The notes beneath the pieces were generated by a model, which saw only the letters and a program-made list of their open reading frames with translations, was not told where the DNA came from and ran no database searches. Made by a program: the position numbers and the translations under genes. 64,000 bases of DNA from Tautonia sociabilis (GTDB taxonomy: Bacteria > Planctomycetota > Planctomycetia > Isosphaerales > Isosphaeraceae): positions 120,827 to 184,826 of the forward strand of contig NZ_RYZH01000004.1 in assembly GCF_003977685.1 (NCBI RefSeq), given 5' to 3'. Numbering within the stretch: the stretch's first letter is position 1; each line of letters starts with the position of its first letter. Positions 1 through 7,621 of the stretch are shown piece after piece.

Positions 1-481
1 TCGGGCAGGCGACGGCGTCGGGAAGCCCTTCGGGCACGACGAACGCGGCTGTTCCCGGCGCCAGCAGGCAATGGCCGGCCAGGCCTCCGGTCAGCTCCTG
101 GCCGGGTTTCATGGGCTCATGGCCATATTTGGTCTGGTGTTCGCACTTCTGGGGCAGGCCCCGACGGCAGTAGAAGCAGTCGCCGCAGCGGGCGACGACC
201 GCCCAGGTGATCCGGTCCCCGGCCGTCATCGGCTGACCCGAGGCGTCGATCCGAGGCGCCTCCGGGCCGAATTCGAGGATCCGGCCGAGGATCTCGTGCC
301 CGAGGACCGTCGGCACCGGCACCGAGCGATGCCCCCGGATGCTGTGCAGGTCGCTGCCGCAGAGGGTGCAGGCGACCACGTCCACCAGGATTTCCTCCCC
401 CCGGGGGCGGGGCAGGGGGATCTCCCGCACTTCGATCGGCCGGCCGGCCCCCAGGAAAATCGCGGCTCGTGTTGTCGCCAT
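1..481 (-). CDS. Zinc-dependent alcohol dehydrogenase, phosphonate-associated (3' end missing)
   Basis: This is the N-terminal 160 residues of a medium-chain zinc alcohol dehydrogenase; the C-terminal part lies left of the window. Visible motifs are the catalytic-zinc region CTLCGSDLHS (Cys about 41), the GHE box (GHEILG), and the structural-zinc cysteines CGDCFYC plus a later Cys in QKCEH. Translation begins at the ATG complementary to 479-481, five bases past the stop of the transporter gene, so the two genes are probably co-transcribed. Medium-chain dehydrogenases of this kind recur in phosphonate degradation clusters (TIGR03366 in annotation practice), and the neighbours here are phosphonate genes. 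The substrate cannot be read from the sequence; an alcohol or aldehyde released from a phosphonate is a reasonable inference. Confidence 0.8.
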   Translation of the reverse strand, partial: MATTRAAIFLGAGRPIEVREIPLPRPRGEEILVDVVACTLCGSDLHSIRGHRSVPVPTVLGHEILGRILEFGPEAPRIDASGQPMTAGDRITWAVVARCGDCFYCRRGLPQKCEHQTKYGHEPMKPGQELTGGLAGHCLLAPGTAAFVVPEGLPDAVACP

Positions 482-485
482 CGCG

Positions 486-1784
486 TCAGACCTCCGCCAC
501 TGGCGGCTTCAGGGCCGAGGTCCGCCTTGCGTAGTAGACCCAGCTTGCCGCCAGGCTCAGGCAGGTCAGCACGGCGATCACCCCGCAGATCACCGAGAAG
601 AATGTCAGGAACGACGGCCCGGTCGGGATCAGGCCCTGGGTGAGCATGAGCACCACGTAGCCGAGGTAGCCCACCGCGTCGGCCAGGTACATCAGGAAGC
701 CGAGGTTCCCCCGGTCCCGGGTCATGGCGATCAGCCGCTCGAAGATCGTCGTGTGGATAACCACATACGGAAGATATAAGCCGATGCCGACGAGAACCAT
801 GAAGGTGAGGCCGTCGAGCGATCCCCGGCGAAGCCCCGCCAGGGCCGCCAGCATCATCAGGCCGCCGACCATCGCCACGCCGATCGCCGCGAAGAACGCC
901 CGCCGGTTGTCCCGGATCAGGACGCTCAGGCCGTTGCTGGCCAGCACGAAGAAGGCGACGAGCACTTCCGACCTGGCGAACGTCTCCGGGGCGGCCTCCA
1001 CCCCCAGTCCCCGCCAGATCTCCGGCATGAAGTCGGCCCGGACGCTCCGGGCGATCGTCACCAGCAGGTAGACGCCGATGAGCAGCATCAGCCCCAGGCC
1101 GTGTCCGCGGATCATCGCGGCCCGGTCGTGGCGGTCCATCGCCGATCGCTCCCCCCGGTGGATGACGTCCTCCTTGTCGGGGGGAGGCACCCGGGAGAGC
1201 ATGCCCACGAACAGCAGGATCGGAGGCACGAAGAGCAGGTCCGCCAGTCCGGGCATCATCCGCTCGGAGACTCCCTGGTCCAGCAGCCACGTTCCCACCG
1301 ACTTCGCCACGCCGTCGGCCAGGATGAAGCTGGCGCAGAGCCCGGCCGCGAGGGCCTCGGTCGTCCGCCGGCCTTCCAGGAACCCGAGCACCAGCCCGAA
1401 GACCATCCCCAGCGCCAGCCCGTTGACGAACAGGCAGGCCGCGTGCATCGGCGACGGCATCACCGCGAAACCGAGCAGCGCCAGCTCCGCCGCGCCGACG
1501 AGCACCAGCAGCCCCAGCGCCCGACGAGCCGGCGGCAGCTCGGCGATCACCCGGATGCCGACGACCTTCGACAGCATGTAGCCGAAGACCTGGGTCGTCA
1601 CCAGCACCGTCTTCTCCGGCAGGCCGAACACCTCGCCGCCGGCATACGAGGCGGCGGTGAACGGCTTGCGGAAGACGTACATGCAAAAATACGTTCCGAA
1701 GGCCGCCGCCACGGCCCACAGCGCGATCGCCGGGGACGGCGGAGGGCCCTTCGCCCCGGTCGGTTGCCCCTGGGCCGTGGTCAT
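486..1784 (-). CDS. DUF5690-like major facilitator superfamily transporter
   Basis: A 432-residue polytopic inner-membrane protein with about 11-12 hydrophobic segments and the MFS-like N-terminal stretch TYFCMYVFRKPFTAASY. The overall form matches the DUF5690 family of MFS-like proteins found in planctomycetes and Bacteroidetes. It reads left, divergent from the phosphonate catabolic genes that start 137 bases away, and leads directly into the alcohol dehydrogenase gene. An uptake role for an organophosphonate or its breakdown product is inferred from context only. The ATG at 1784 is used because the translated N-terminus leads straight into the first membrane segment after a short polar stretch. 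No ABC-type phosphonate importer (PhnCDE) is visible in the window. Confidence 0.8.
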   Translation of the reverse strand: MTTAQGQPTGAKGPPPSPAIALWAVAAAFGTYFCMYVFRKPFTAASYAGGEVFGLPEKTVLVTTQVFGYMLSKVVGIRVIAELPPARRALGLLVLVGAAELALLGFAVMPSPMHAACLFVNGLALGMVFGLVLGFLEGRRTTEALAAGLCASFILADGVAKSVGTWLLDQGVSERMMPGLADLLFVPPILLFVGMLSRVPPPDKEDVIHRGERSAMDRHDRAAMIRGHGLGLMLLIGVYLLVTIARSVRADFMPEIWRGLGVEAAPETFARSEVLVAFFVLASNGLSVLIRDNRRAFFAAIGVAMVGGLMMLAALAGLRRGSLDGLTFMVLVGIGLYLPYVVIHTTIFERLIAMTRDRGNLGFLMYLADAVGYLGYVVLMLTQGLIPTGPSFLTFFSVICGVIAVLTCLSLAASWVYYARRTSALKPPVAEV

Positions 1785-1800
1785 GTCATAATCGCTCCCG

Positions 1801-1889
1801 AGACGCTGGCGTCTGCTCCGGCCCGGAACCTCTCGGGCCCACCGGCCGTCCCGGCCGGCCTCGGGGCGGGCCCTCCCAGACTAACGTCT
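1801..1889. promoter_or_regulatory. Divergent control region with two AGAC...GTCT palindromes
   Basis: The 137-base gap between the transporter and the HD oxygenase gene holds two inverted repeats with the same outer half-sites: AGACGC-TG-GCGTCT at 1801-1814, close to the transporter start, and AGAC-TAAC-GTCT at 1878-1889, close to the phnZ start. Their spacing differs (N6 versus N4 between the AGAC/GTCT cores). They could be operators for a phosphonate-responsive regulator, but no regulator gene is adjacent in the window. No convincing sigma70 promoter was seen. The similarity of the two sites is seen; the regulatory role is inferred. Confidence 0.35.
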
Positions 1890-1921
1890 CGATGTGAAGA
1901 TCATATGGAGGTCGGCCCTCG

Positions 1922-2503
1922 ATGGCTCCCGAGTTCTCCGGGCCCGTCCAGGAGATCCGCCGCCTCTTCGCCGATCGGGGCGGTTCCGGCTACGGTGGCG
2001 AGGCCGTCTCCCAGCTCCAGCACGCCCTCCAGGCGGCCCACCTCGCCCGGGAGTCCGGCGCCTCCGACAACCTGGTGGCCGCCGCGCTGCTGCACGACGT
2101 CGGCCACCTGCTGCACGACCTCCCCGACGAGGCCCCCGACTCGGGGATCGACGACCGCCACGAGGGGCTGGCCGCCCGCTGGCTCTCCCGATGGTTCGGC
2201 CCCGAGGTGGTCGAGCCCGTCCGGCTTCATGTCGCGGCCAAGCGCTTCCTCTGCGCCGTCGACCCGGCGTACTTCGCCTCGCTGAGCCTCCCCTCCCAGG
2301 TCAGCCTCCAGTTGCAGGGCGGCCCGATGGCCGACGTCGAGGTTGAGCACTTCCGCTGCCTCCCTCATCATGAGGCCGCCGTCTCCCTCCGCCGCTGGGA
2401 CGACCTGGCCAAGGACCCCGACGCCGAGGTCCCCGGCATCGACGCCTACCTTCCCCTCCTCGAGCAGGCGCTCACCCTCCGCGAGGGCCCCCCCGCCCCA
2501 TGA
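1922..2503 (+). CDS. phnZ: HD-domain mixed-valent diiron oxygenase, PhnZ type
   Basis: A 193-residue HD-domain protein. PhnZ cleaves the C-P bond of 2-amino-1-hydroxyethylphosphonate, giving glycine and phosphate. Compared from memory with structurally studied PhnZ, the metal ligands are all present at nearly identical numbers: His34, His58-Asp59 (in LLHDVGH), His80, His103 and Asp160. The substrate-site residues Tyr24, Glu27, His62, Lys107, Ser125 and Arg157 are also in place, with a one-residue offset after position 80. The ATG at 1922 follows a GGAGG ribosome site 10 bases upstream, and this start gives the matching numbering. The stop overlaps the next start (ATGA), so it is translationally coupled to the FAD enzyme. 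PhnZ's usual partner, the hydroxylase PhnY, is not visible here. Confidence 0.87.
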   Translation: MAPEFSGPVQEIRRLFADRGGSGYGGEAVSQLQHALQAAHLARESGASDNLVAAALLHDVGHLLHDLPDEAPDSGIDDRHEGLAARWLSRWFGPEVVEPVRLHVAAKRFLCAVDPAYFASLSLPSQVSLQLQGGPMADVEVEHFRCLPHHEAAVSLRRWDDLAKDPDAEVPGIDAYLPLLEQALTLREGPPAP

Positions 2504-3657
2504 TTGCCCCCCTGCCCAGGAATGGCCCCGTCGAGGAGGTCGGCGTCGTCGGCGCCGGCATCGTCGGCCTGGCGTACGCGCTCTCCGCCGCCCGACGGGG
2601 CCATCGAGTCACCGTCTTCGAGCGCAGCCCCTTCGCCTCCGGCGCCTCCATCCGCAACTTCGGGATGGTCTGGCCGGTCGGCCAGCCTGCCGGCGAGCCC
2701 CTGGCGGTCGCCCTGCGCAGCCGGGGCATCTGGCTTGAGCTGGCCGAGGAGGCCGGCCTCTGGGTCCTCCCTTGCGGCTCGATCCACCTGGCCCACCGCG
2801 AGGATGAGCTCGCCGTGCTGGAGGAGTTCGCCGCCCTCGCCCCCGGCCTGGGGTACTCCTGCGAGCTGCTCTCCCCGGGGGAGGTCTGTTCGAGGTCCCC
2901 CGCCGCCAACCCTGACGGCCTGCTCGGCGGCCTCTTCAGCCCGACGGAACTTTGCATCGATCCCCGAGCCGCCCTTCGGGCCCTCCCCGGCTTCCTCGCC
3001 CGCCGCTTCGACGTGCGGTTCCACTTCGACACGACCATCATCGCCGTCGAGCCCGGCCGAGCCCTCGCCGCCGGGGGCCGCTCCTGGGCCTTCGACCGGA
3101 TCATCGTCTGCGGCGGAGCCGACTTCGAGACCCTCTTCCCCGAGCTGCTCCGCTCCTCCGGCCTCCGCCGCTGCAAGCTCCAGATGCTCCGGACCGTTCC
3201 CCAGCCCGACGGCTGGCGCCTCGGCCCCCATCTGGCCGGCGGCCTGACCCTGAGGCACTACGCGAACTTCTCCCCTTGCCCGAGCGTCCCCGAGCTGGCC
3301 CGCCGGATCGCCGAGGAGACGCCCGAACTGGATGCGTACGGCATCCACGTCATGGCCGCGCAGAACGACCTCGGCGAGGTCGTCCTCGGCGACTCCCACG
3401 AGTACGACGACGCGATCGAGCCCTTCGACAAGGCCCTCATCGACGATCTCATCCTCCGGGAACTGCGCCGGATCCTCCTCCTGCCCGACTGGACCATCGC
3501 CGGCCGATGGCACGGCATCTATCCCAAGCCCCCCTCCGGGGCGATGCCCTTCGAGGCCGAGCCGATGCCCAGGGTGTTCGTCCGCAACGGCGTCGGCGGC
3601 ACCGGCATGACGATGTCCTTCGGCCTGGCCGAACGCTCCTGGGAGTCCTGGTCATGA
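2500..3657 (+). CDS. FAD-dependent amine oxidase of phosphonate clusters (TIGR03364-like)
   Basis: A 385-residue FAD-dependent oxidoreductase of the DAO/glycine oxidase superfamily. It has an N-terminal Rossmann motif GAGIVGL (about residues 19-25), an acidic strand end VFER, and a C-terminal FAD motif NGVGGTGMTMS. This clade is recurrently found beside phosphonatase genes and is thought to oxidatively deaminate an aminophosphonate such as 2-aminoethylphosphonate or an N-substituted or hydroxylated derivative. That would supply the aldehyde substrate for PhnX, whose start overlaps this stop by ATGA. The start overlaps the phnZ stop in the same way. No transaminase PhnW is visible, so this oxidase may be the route into phosphonoacetaldehyde; that is inference. 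Confidence 0.82.
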   Translation: MIAPLPRNGPVEEVGVVGAGIVGLAYALSAARRGHRVTVFERSPFASGASIRNFGMVWPVGQPAGEPLAVALRSRGIWLELAEEAGLWVLPCGSIHLAHREDELAVLEEFAALAPGLGYSCELLSPGEVCSRSPAANPDGLLGGLFSPTELCIDPRAALRALPGFLARRFDVRFHFDTTIIAVEPGRALAAGGRSWAFDRIIVCGGADFETLFPELLRSSGLRRCKLQMLRTVPQPDGWRLGPHLAGGLTLRHYANFSPCPSVPELARRIAEETPELDAYGIHVMAAQNDLGEVVLGDSHEYDDAIEPFDKALIDDLILRELRRILLLPDWTIAGRWHGIYPKPPSGAMPFEAEPMPRVFVRNGVGGTGMTMSFGLAERSWESWS

Positions 3658-4460
3658 GCCGCGCCGCCCCCCGCATCCTCGGTGTCTTCCTCGACTGGGC
3701 CGGCACCACCATCGACCACGGCTCCCGCGCTCCGGTCGAGGTCTTCGTCGAGGTCTTCCGCCGCTCCGGCGTCGAGATCACCGCCGCCGAGGCCCGAGGG
3801 CCCATGGGCATGGCCAAGCGAGAGCACATCGCCGCCTTGCTGGCCATGCCCCGGGTCGCCGCCTCGTGGCAGGCCAAGACCGGCCGCCCCCCCGATGAGT
3901 CCGACCTCGACCGCCTCTACGCCGACTTCCTCCCCTTGCAGCGCGAGGTCCTCGCCCGCCATTGCGACGTGATCGCCGGCGTGCCCGAGGTGATCGCCGA
4001 GTGCCGCCGCCGAGGACTGAAGATCGGCTCCAGCACCGGCTACACCCGGGAATTGATGGAGGTCGTCGCCCCGCTTGCCGCCGAAGGCGGCTACCAGCCC
4101 GACACGATCCTCTGCGCCGACGACGCCCCCCGAGGCCGCCCCGCCCCCTGGCTGAACTTCCGCTGCGCCGAGCGGCTCGACGTCTTCCCCATGTCCCGCG
4201 TCGTGGTGGTCGACGACACCGTCCCTGGCATCCAGGCCGGCCGCAACGCCGGCGCCTGGACCGTCGCCGTCACCCGCACCGGCAACAGCCTCGGCCTCTC
4301 CGCCGAGGAGCTCGACCGCCTCTCTCCCGAGGAGCGCGCCACCCGGATCGCCGCCGCCTCGATCGCCCTGCGCAACGCCGGCGCCCACGCCGTCATCGAG
4401 AGCGTCGCCGACCTTCTCCCCGTCCTCGATCGCCTCGAAGCCGGCCAGCCTCCCGAGTGA
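3654..4460 (+). CDS. phnX: Phosphonoacetaldehyde hydrolase (phosphonatase)
   Basis: A 268-residue HAD-superfamily enzyme, the usual length for PhnX. It hydrolyses phosphonoacetaldehyde to acetaldehyde and phosphate. The catalytic loop DWAGTT places the nucleophile at Asp14, and the Schiff-base lysine is Lys55 in MGMAKREHI, both two residues beyond the numbering I recall for the Bacillus cereus enzyme. Later HAD motifs are SSTGYT (motif II), the PhnX-typical ADDAPRGRPAPW segment, and VVVDDTVPGI (motif IV). Presence of the lysine separates true PhnX from phosphonatase-like paralogues that lack it. It is the last gene of the coupled run phnZ-oxidase-phnX, with its ATG overlapping the preceding stop. 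A GC hairpin follows at 4534-4568. Confidence 0.92.
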   Translation: MSRAAPRILGVFLDWAGTTIDHGSRAPVEVFVEVFRRSGVEITAAEARGPMGMAKREHIAALLAMPRVAASWQAKTGRPPDESDLDRLYADFLPLQREVLARHCDVIAGVPEVIAECRRRGLKIGSSTGYTRELMEVVAPLAAEGGYQPDTILCADDAPRGRPAPWLNFRCAERLDVFPMSRVVVVDDTVPGIQAGRNAGAWTVAVTRTGNSLGLSAEELDRLSPEERATRIAAASIALRNAGAHAVIESVADLLPVLDRLEAGQPPE

Positions 4461-4533
4461 TCCCCTCGGCCGCCCTCCCGGTTTCCTCGGGTCGGCGGGA
4501 TCCCGGCGTTCCGCTGAGGACCGGGCGGTCGAA

Positions 4534-4568
4534 CCGGGGAGGAGGGGGCCCGAGCCCAGCCTCCCCGG
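4534..4568. terminator. Terminator-like inverted repeat between phnX and blaI
   Basis: CCGGGGAGG (4534-4542) pairs perfectly with CCTCCCCGG (4560-4568) across a 17-base loop, 74 bases past the phnX stop. The right side continues GACTTTCCT, so only a weak T-tract follows. It lies between two convergent genes and could end transcription from either side. Not a canonical intrinsic terminator. Confidence 0.35.
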
Positions 4569-4635
4569 GACTTTCCTGACCGGCGATCGGAGAGGTCTGG
4601 GGGGGAAGGCGTCCGGGATCGGGCCCGGATTCGGG

Positions 4636-5061
4636 TCAGCCGCGGGCGGGGGGCTCGGATTCGGCGTCAAGCCGCTCGAGCAGCGCCCGGACTTCCTTGG
4701 CGTGCTCGGGGGCCAGGCGGTGCTGCTGGAGCAGGTGCAGGACGAGCAGGCCGGGCTCCCCCTCGTACAGCTTGTCGACGAGGTGGCCGATCCGCTCGCG
4801 GCGGACGTCCTGCTCGGCGACGGTCGGGGTGTAGACGAAGGCCAACTCGCGGCGGTCGCTGGAAACCAGGCCGCGCTGCTCCAGGCGGTCGAGCAGGGTG
4901 GCGACGGTGGCGTACGACCAGGGCTTGCCCTTGATCTTGCCCAGGTGGCCGGCGGCCTTCAGGGCGTCGAGCACCTCGCGGACGGTCCCCCGGCCGCGGT
5001 CCCACAAGACCTTCAGGACGTCCAGCTCCGAGTCGGGGATGGAGGGGGATTGCTTGGCCAT
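4636..5061 (-). CDS. BlaI/MecI/CopY-family transcriptional repressor
   Basis: A 141-residue penicillinase-repressor-type winged-helix regulator. The N-terminal DNA-binding domain shows the family pattern DSELDVLKVLWDRG, TVREVLDAL, then WSYATVATLLDRLEQRG and the wing region. The C-terminal part is the short dimerisation helix bundle containing LVDKLYEGEPGLLVLHLL. The ATG at 5061 is used; a GTG at 5079 would add six residues. The gene diverges from an M48 peptidase gene, the standard BlaI/BlaR-like arrangement, in which the peptidase relieves repression. Its own promoter (5218-5246) carries an operator-like palindrome in the spacer, so autorepression is likely. The inducing signal is unknown. 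Confidence 0.87.
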   Translation of the reverse strand: MAKQSPSIPDSELDVLKVLWDRGRGTVREVLDALKAAGHLGKIKGKPWSYATVATLLDRLEQRGLVSSDRRELAFVYTPTVAEQDVRRERIGHLVDKLYEGEPGLLVLHLLQQHRLAPEHAKEVRALLERLDAESEPPARG

Positions 5062-5217
5062 CGCTCGGGGACCTTCCACAGGTGGAATCGATGAGGGATG
5101 ATGGAGTTCGGGGCCTCGGCGGCGCGGGGGGGCCGCCGCCTCGACTCGGAGCGGAGGCCCGCGCGGGGAGGGTGGGTGGAGGCCGGCAGGCCTTGACCCG
5201 GCCGCACCGACCCCCGT

Positions 5218-5246
5218 ATCCTAAGACACTTGTCCCAGAAGGTCAA
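5218..5246 (-). promoter_or_regulatory. Sigma70-like promoter of the BlaI-type repressor
   Basis: On the minus strand the sequence reads TTGACC (complement of 5241-5246), a 17-base spacer, then TAGGAT (complement of 5218-5223). This is one of the best hexamer pairs in the window. The predicted transcript starts near 5211 and leaves a leader of about 150 bases before the ATG at 5061. The palindrome GACACTTGTC (5225-5234) lies entirely inside the spacer, so a bound repressor would occlude RNA polymerase. Confidence 0.55.
5225..5234. promoter_or_regulatory. BlaI-type operator 1 (GACAnnTGTC)
   Basis: GACACTTGTC is a palindrome with a two-base centre. It has the same layout as the TACAnnTGTA core known for BlaI/MecI operators, with the outer base pair changed. 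It lies in the spacer of the repressor promoter. A second copy of the pattern starts exactly 32 bases to the right, about three helical turns. Confidence 0.55.
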
Positions 5247-5256
5247 CCGCGAATCG

Positions 5257-5266
5257 GACATCTGTC
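5257..5266. promoter_or_regulatory. BlaI-type operator 2 (GACAnnTGTC)
   Basis: GACATCTGTC matches operator 1 at all eight half-site positions. It lies about 30 bases upstream of the chosen M48 start at 5298, in the right place to control the peptidase gene. Two copies in phase suggest cooperative binding of repressor dimers. The DNA pattern is seen; binding is inferred. Confidence 0.5.
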
Positions 5267-5297
5267 GATCGCGAGGGGCGTGCGGGAGGAGGAGGCG

Positions 5298-6413
5298 GTG
5301 GGGGGAGCCGACGTCGGGCGGGACCCGAACCGGGAGCCGGGGCCGACGATCGGCGGGCTGTCGCTCCGCCTGCGCGGGCTAGGGCTGGCGGTCATCGCGG
5401 GCGGCTTCCCCGTGGGCAACGCCCTGGGAGCCGGTGCGCTGATCGCCCTGGGGGGGTTCGTGCCGGTTGTCGGCGGCTGGCTCGACGACCGGGTGACGAG
5501 CTGGTCGGATGTGGTGGCGACGCTCGGCGGCGTCTGCCCCTCGAGGGTGGCGGGCGACCCCGACGCCGACCACGGCCCGGTGCTGGGCCGGGCCGACGCC
5601 CCGGAGCTGTTCGACGAGGTCGCCGCCCTGGCTCGCCGAGCCGGCGCCCGGCCGCCGGGGCAGCTCCGCCTGAGCTACCTGCCCTGCTGCGGGGCCACCG
5701 CCTGGGGGCGCCGGGGGCGCGCCCTGCTGATCGGCCTGCCGCTGCTGTCGGTCCTGACCCGGATCGAGCTGCGAGCCGTGCTCGCCCACGAGCTGGCCCA
5801 CCTGGCCCGGGGGGACGCGACGTCGGTGGCCCGGTCGGCCCGGTTCGTGGAGGCCCTCGGCCGGTCGCTCGACGCCTCCCGGACCGACCGGGCCCGGCTC
5901 AGCCCCCTGCTCGGCTGGGCCCGGCTCTGCCACGCCGCCGGCTCGGCCCTGCTGGCCCCCATCGCCCGGGGCCAGGAAACCCGGGCCGACCGCTTCGCCG
6001 CGAGCGTGGCCGGGGGGGACGCCACCGCCTCGGCCCTGGTGAAGGTCGCCCTGGTCCAGCCCCTCTTCCGCGAGGTGCTCGGCCACTACCGCCCCGATGT
6101 CTCCGGCGGCCTGACCCTCTACGGCTACTTCCGCTCCTTCTGGAGACGCCTGCCCGAGCCCTTGCTGACCTCGATGCGTCACGGCCTGCTGAGTGAGCTC
6201 CCCGCCCGGTCCGACGGCGCCCACCCCCCCCTGATCGACCGCCTGGCCGTCGTCCAGTCCTACTCGAACCGGCCGCCGACCGAGCTGGACCTGGAGCCCG
6301 CCGAGTCGGTCCTCGGCGACCCGATCGCCCTGGAGCGGATGCTCCACAACCGCCTCTTCGGCCCGGACACCGTCCCCGCCGGCCCCAGCCTCTTCCACCG
6401 GGCCGGGAGCTGA
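5298..6413 (+). CDS. M48-family membrane metallopeptidase, partner of the BlaI repressor
   Basis: A 371-residue protein with one or two hydrophobic segments near the N-terminus (GLGLAVIAGGFPVGNALGAG and the following stretch), then an M48-type zinc peptidase domain. The zinc-binding helix is LAHELAHLARGD (HExxH), and a downstream acidic ligand is probably in the GQETRADRFA segment. The GTG at 5298 follows a strong purine-rich site (GGGAGGAGG); a GTG at 5280 is an alternative. The divergent BlaI-type gene suggests this protease cleaves the repressor on a signal. Unlike BlaR1/MecR1, no C-terminal penicillin-binding sensor domain is present, so beta-lactam sensing should not be assumed. Confidence 0.78.
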   Translation: MGGADVGRDPNREPGPTIGGLSLRLRGLGLAVIAGGFPVGNALGAGALIALGGFVPVVGGWLDDRVTSWSDVVATLGGVCPSRVAGDPDADHGPVLGRADAPELFDEVAALARRAGARPPGQLRLSYLPCCGATAWGRRGRALLIGLPLLSVLTRIELRAVLAHELAHLARGDATSVARSARFVEALGRSLDASRTDRARLSPLLGWARLCHAAGSALLAPIARGQETRADRFAASVAGGDATASALVKVALVQPLFREVLGHYRPDVSGGLTLYGYFRSFWRRLPEPLLTSMRHGLLSELPARSDGAHPPLIDRLAVVQSYSNRPPTELDLEPAESVLGDPIALERMLHNRLFGPDTVPAGPSLFHRAGS

Positions 6414-6478
6414 CGGCGGCCGAGGACCGCCTCCCCCGGCCGATCGCCGGCGGGGGGCCGACGGCGGCCGAGGCCCGA

Positions 6479-7453
6479 TCAGGCCGGGGTTCCCTCCAGC
6501 ACCTCGGCCGAGTCGAGGGCCACCAGGGTGATTCCCAGGCGGTCGGCCAGCGCGACCACCTCGGGCCGGTCGATGACGATCGTCTTGCCCGCCTCGATCG
6601 CCAGCACCCGGGCGCCGGCCTCCCGGAGCTTCTCGATCGTGCCCAGGCCCACCGTGGGCACGTCGAACCGCATGTCTTGCTGCGGCTTGGCGACCTTCAC
6701 CAGGGTCCACCCGCCGGATCGGCAAAGCTGACCGGCGCGCTCGATGCAGCGGTCGGTTCCCTCGATCGCCTCGACGGCGATGGCGGCGCAGTCCTTCACG
6801 GCGACCGACTGGCCCACGTCCAGCCGGCCCATCTCCTTGGCCAGGTGCCAGCCGAACCGGATGTCCTCCAGCTCCGACCTCGAGGGCCGGCGACGGGTCA
6901 GCACGCCGTGGTTCACGAGCAGCTCCGGGCAGAAGTCCAGGGCCGAGCGGAAGCTCAGGCCGTCCTTGGCGAACTCGTCGATCACCGTCAGCAGGATCGT
7001 GTCGTCCTTCTTATCCCGCCGCAGCGCCCCGCGGTACCAGACGCGACGGGCTCTCGGGTCGCTGATCGCGTGCCAGAAGAGGAACGGCGTGTACATCGCC
7101 GTCTTGTGCACCTTGCCGGCCATGACCAGGTCGCGGACCCCCCGGCGCTTGAAGGCGCCGATGATCCGGGAGGGGGTGGTCACGGGCACGACGTCGAACG
7201 AGTCGCACAGCCCGGCCAGCGTCTCGGGGGCCTCCCCCCGGATGCCGACGCAGGCCACCCGGAGCCCCTGGCGACGGGCGGCCTCGGCGAAGAGGATCGG
7301 GAACCGGCCGCTGCCGGCCAGCAGGCCGACGGCCCTGCCCTCGAACGAGGCAGAGGGTCCGGCTCCGGTCCGGGATCGGGCATCGATCGTGGCGGTCACG
7401 GCGTTCGTCGCCTCCTTGCGGTCGTCGGTCGCTCCGTCCTCGTTCCCGTCCAC
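6479..7453 (-). CDS. lpxI: UDP-2,3-diacylglucosamine diphosphatase LpxI
   Basis: A 324-residue protein of the LpxI (formerly DUF1009) family. It hydrolyses UDP-2,3-diacylglucosamine to lipid X and UMP in lipid A synthesis. Family segments visible are VGLLAGSGRFPILFAEAA near residue 41, GKVHKTAMY, an internal DGLSFRSA stretch, VAVKDCAAIAVEAIEGTD, and near the C-terminus FDVPTVGLGTI and EAGKTIVID. It carries about 40 extra N-terminal residues before the conserved start, so a downstream start is possible. The gene lies just after lpxD on the same strand, 168 bases away, supporting a shared lipid A role. It replaces the more common LpxH. Confidence 0.88.
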   Translation of the reverse strand: MDGNEDGATDDRKEATNAVTATIDARSRTGAGPSASFEGRAVGLLAGSGRFPILFAEAARRQGLRVACVGIRGEAPETLAGLCDSFDVVPVTTPSRIIGAFKRRGVRDLVMAGKVHKTAMYTPFLFWHAISDPRARRVWYRGALRRDKKDDTILLTVIDEFAKDGLSFRSALDFCPELLVNHGVLTRRRPSRSELEDIRFGWHLAKEMGRLDVGQSVAVKDCAAIAVEAIEGTDRCIERAGQLCRSGGWTLVKVAKPQQDMRFDVPTVGLGTIEKLREAGARVLAIEAGKTIVIDRPEVVALADRLGITLVALDSAEVLEGTPA

Positions 7454-7621
7454 GTTCCCGACCAGGCGGGGTCATCCGCTCGGGGCTTGCCTGGCGGGAG
7501 CGGCGCCGAGGGGGGCCGGAGCGGTTTCGGTCTCCCCGGCGCTGCTCGGGGAGACCGACGGCGACGATCCAACAGCCCTTGGGCGCCGGCCTCCCGGCGC
7601 CGGCATCGCCCCCGGGCTGGT

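Noticed and set aside
5298..6413. BlaR1-type beta-lactam sensor
   Set aside because: The M48 domain and BlaI neighbour suggest it, but there is no C-terminal penicillin-binding domain.
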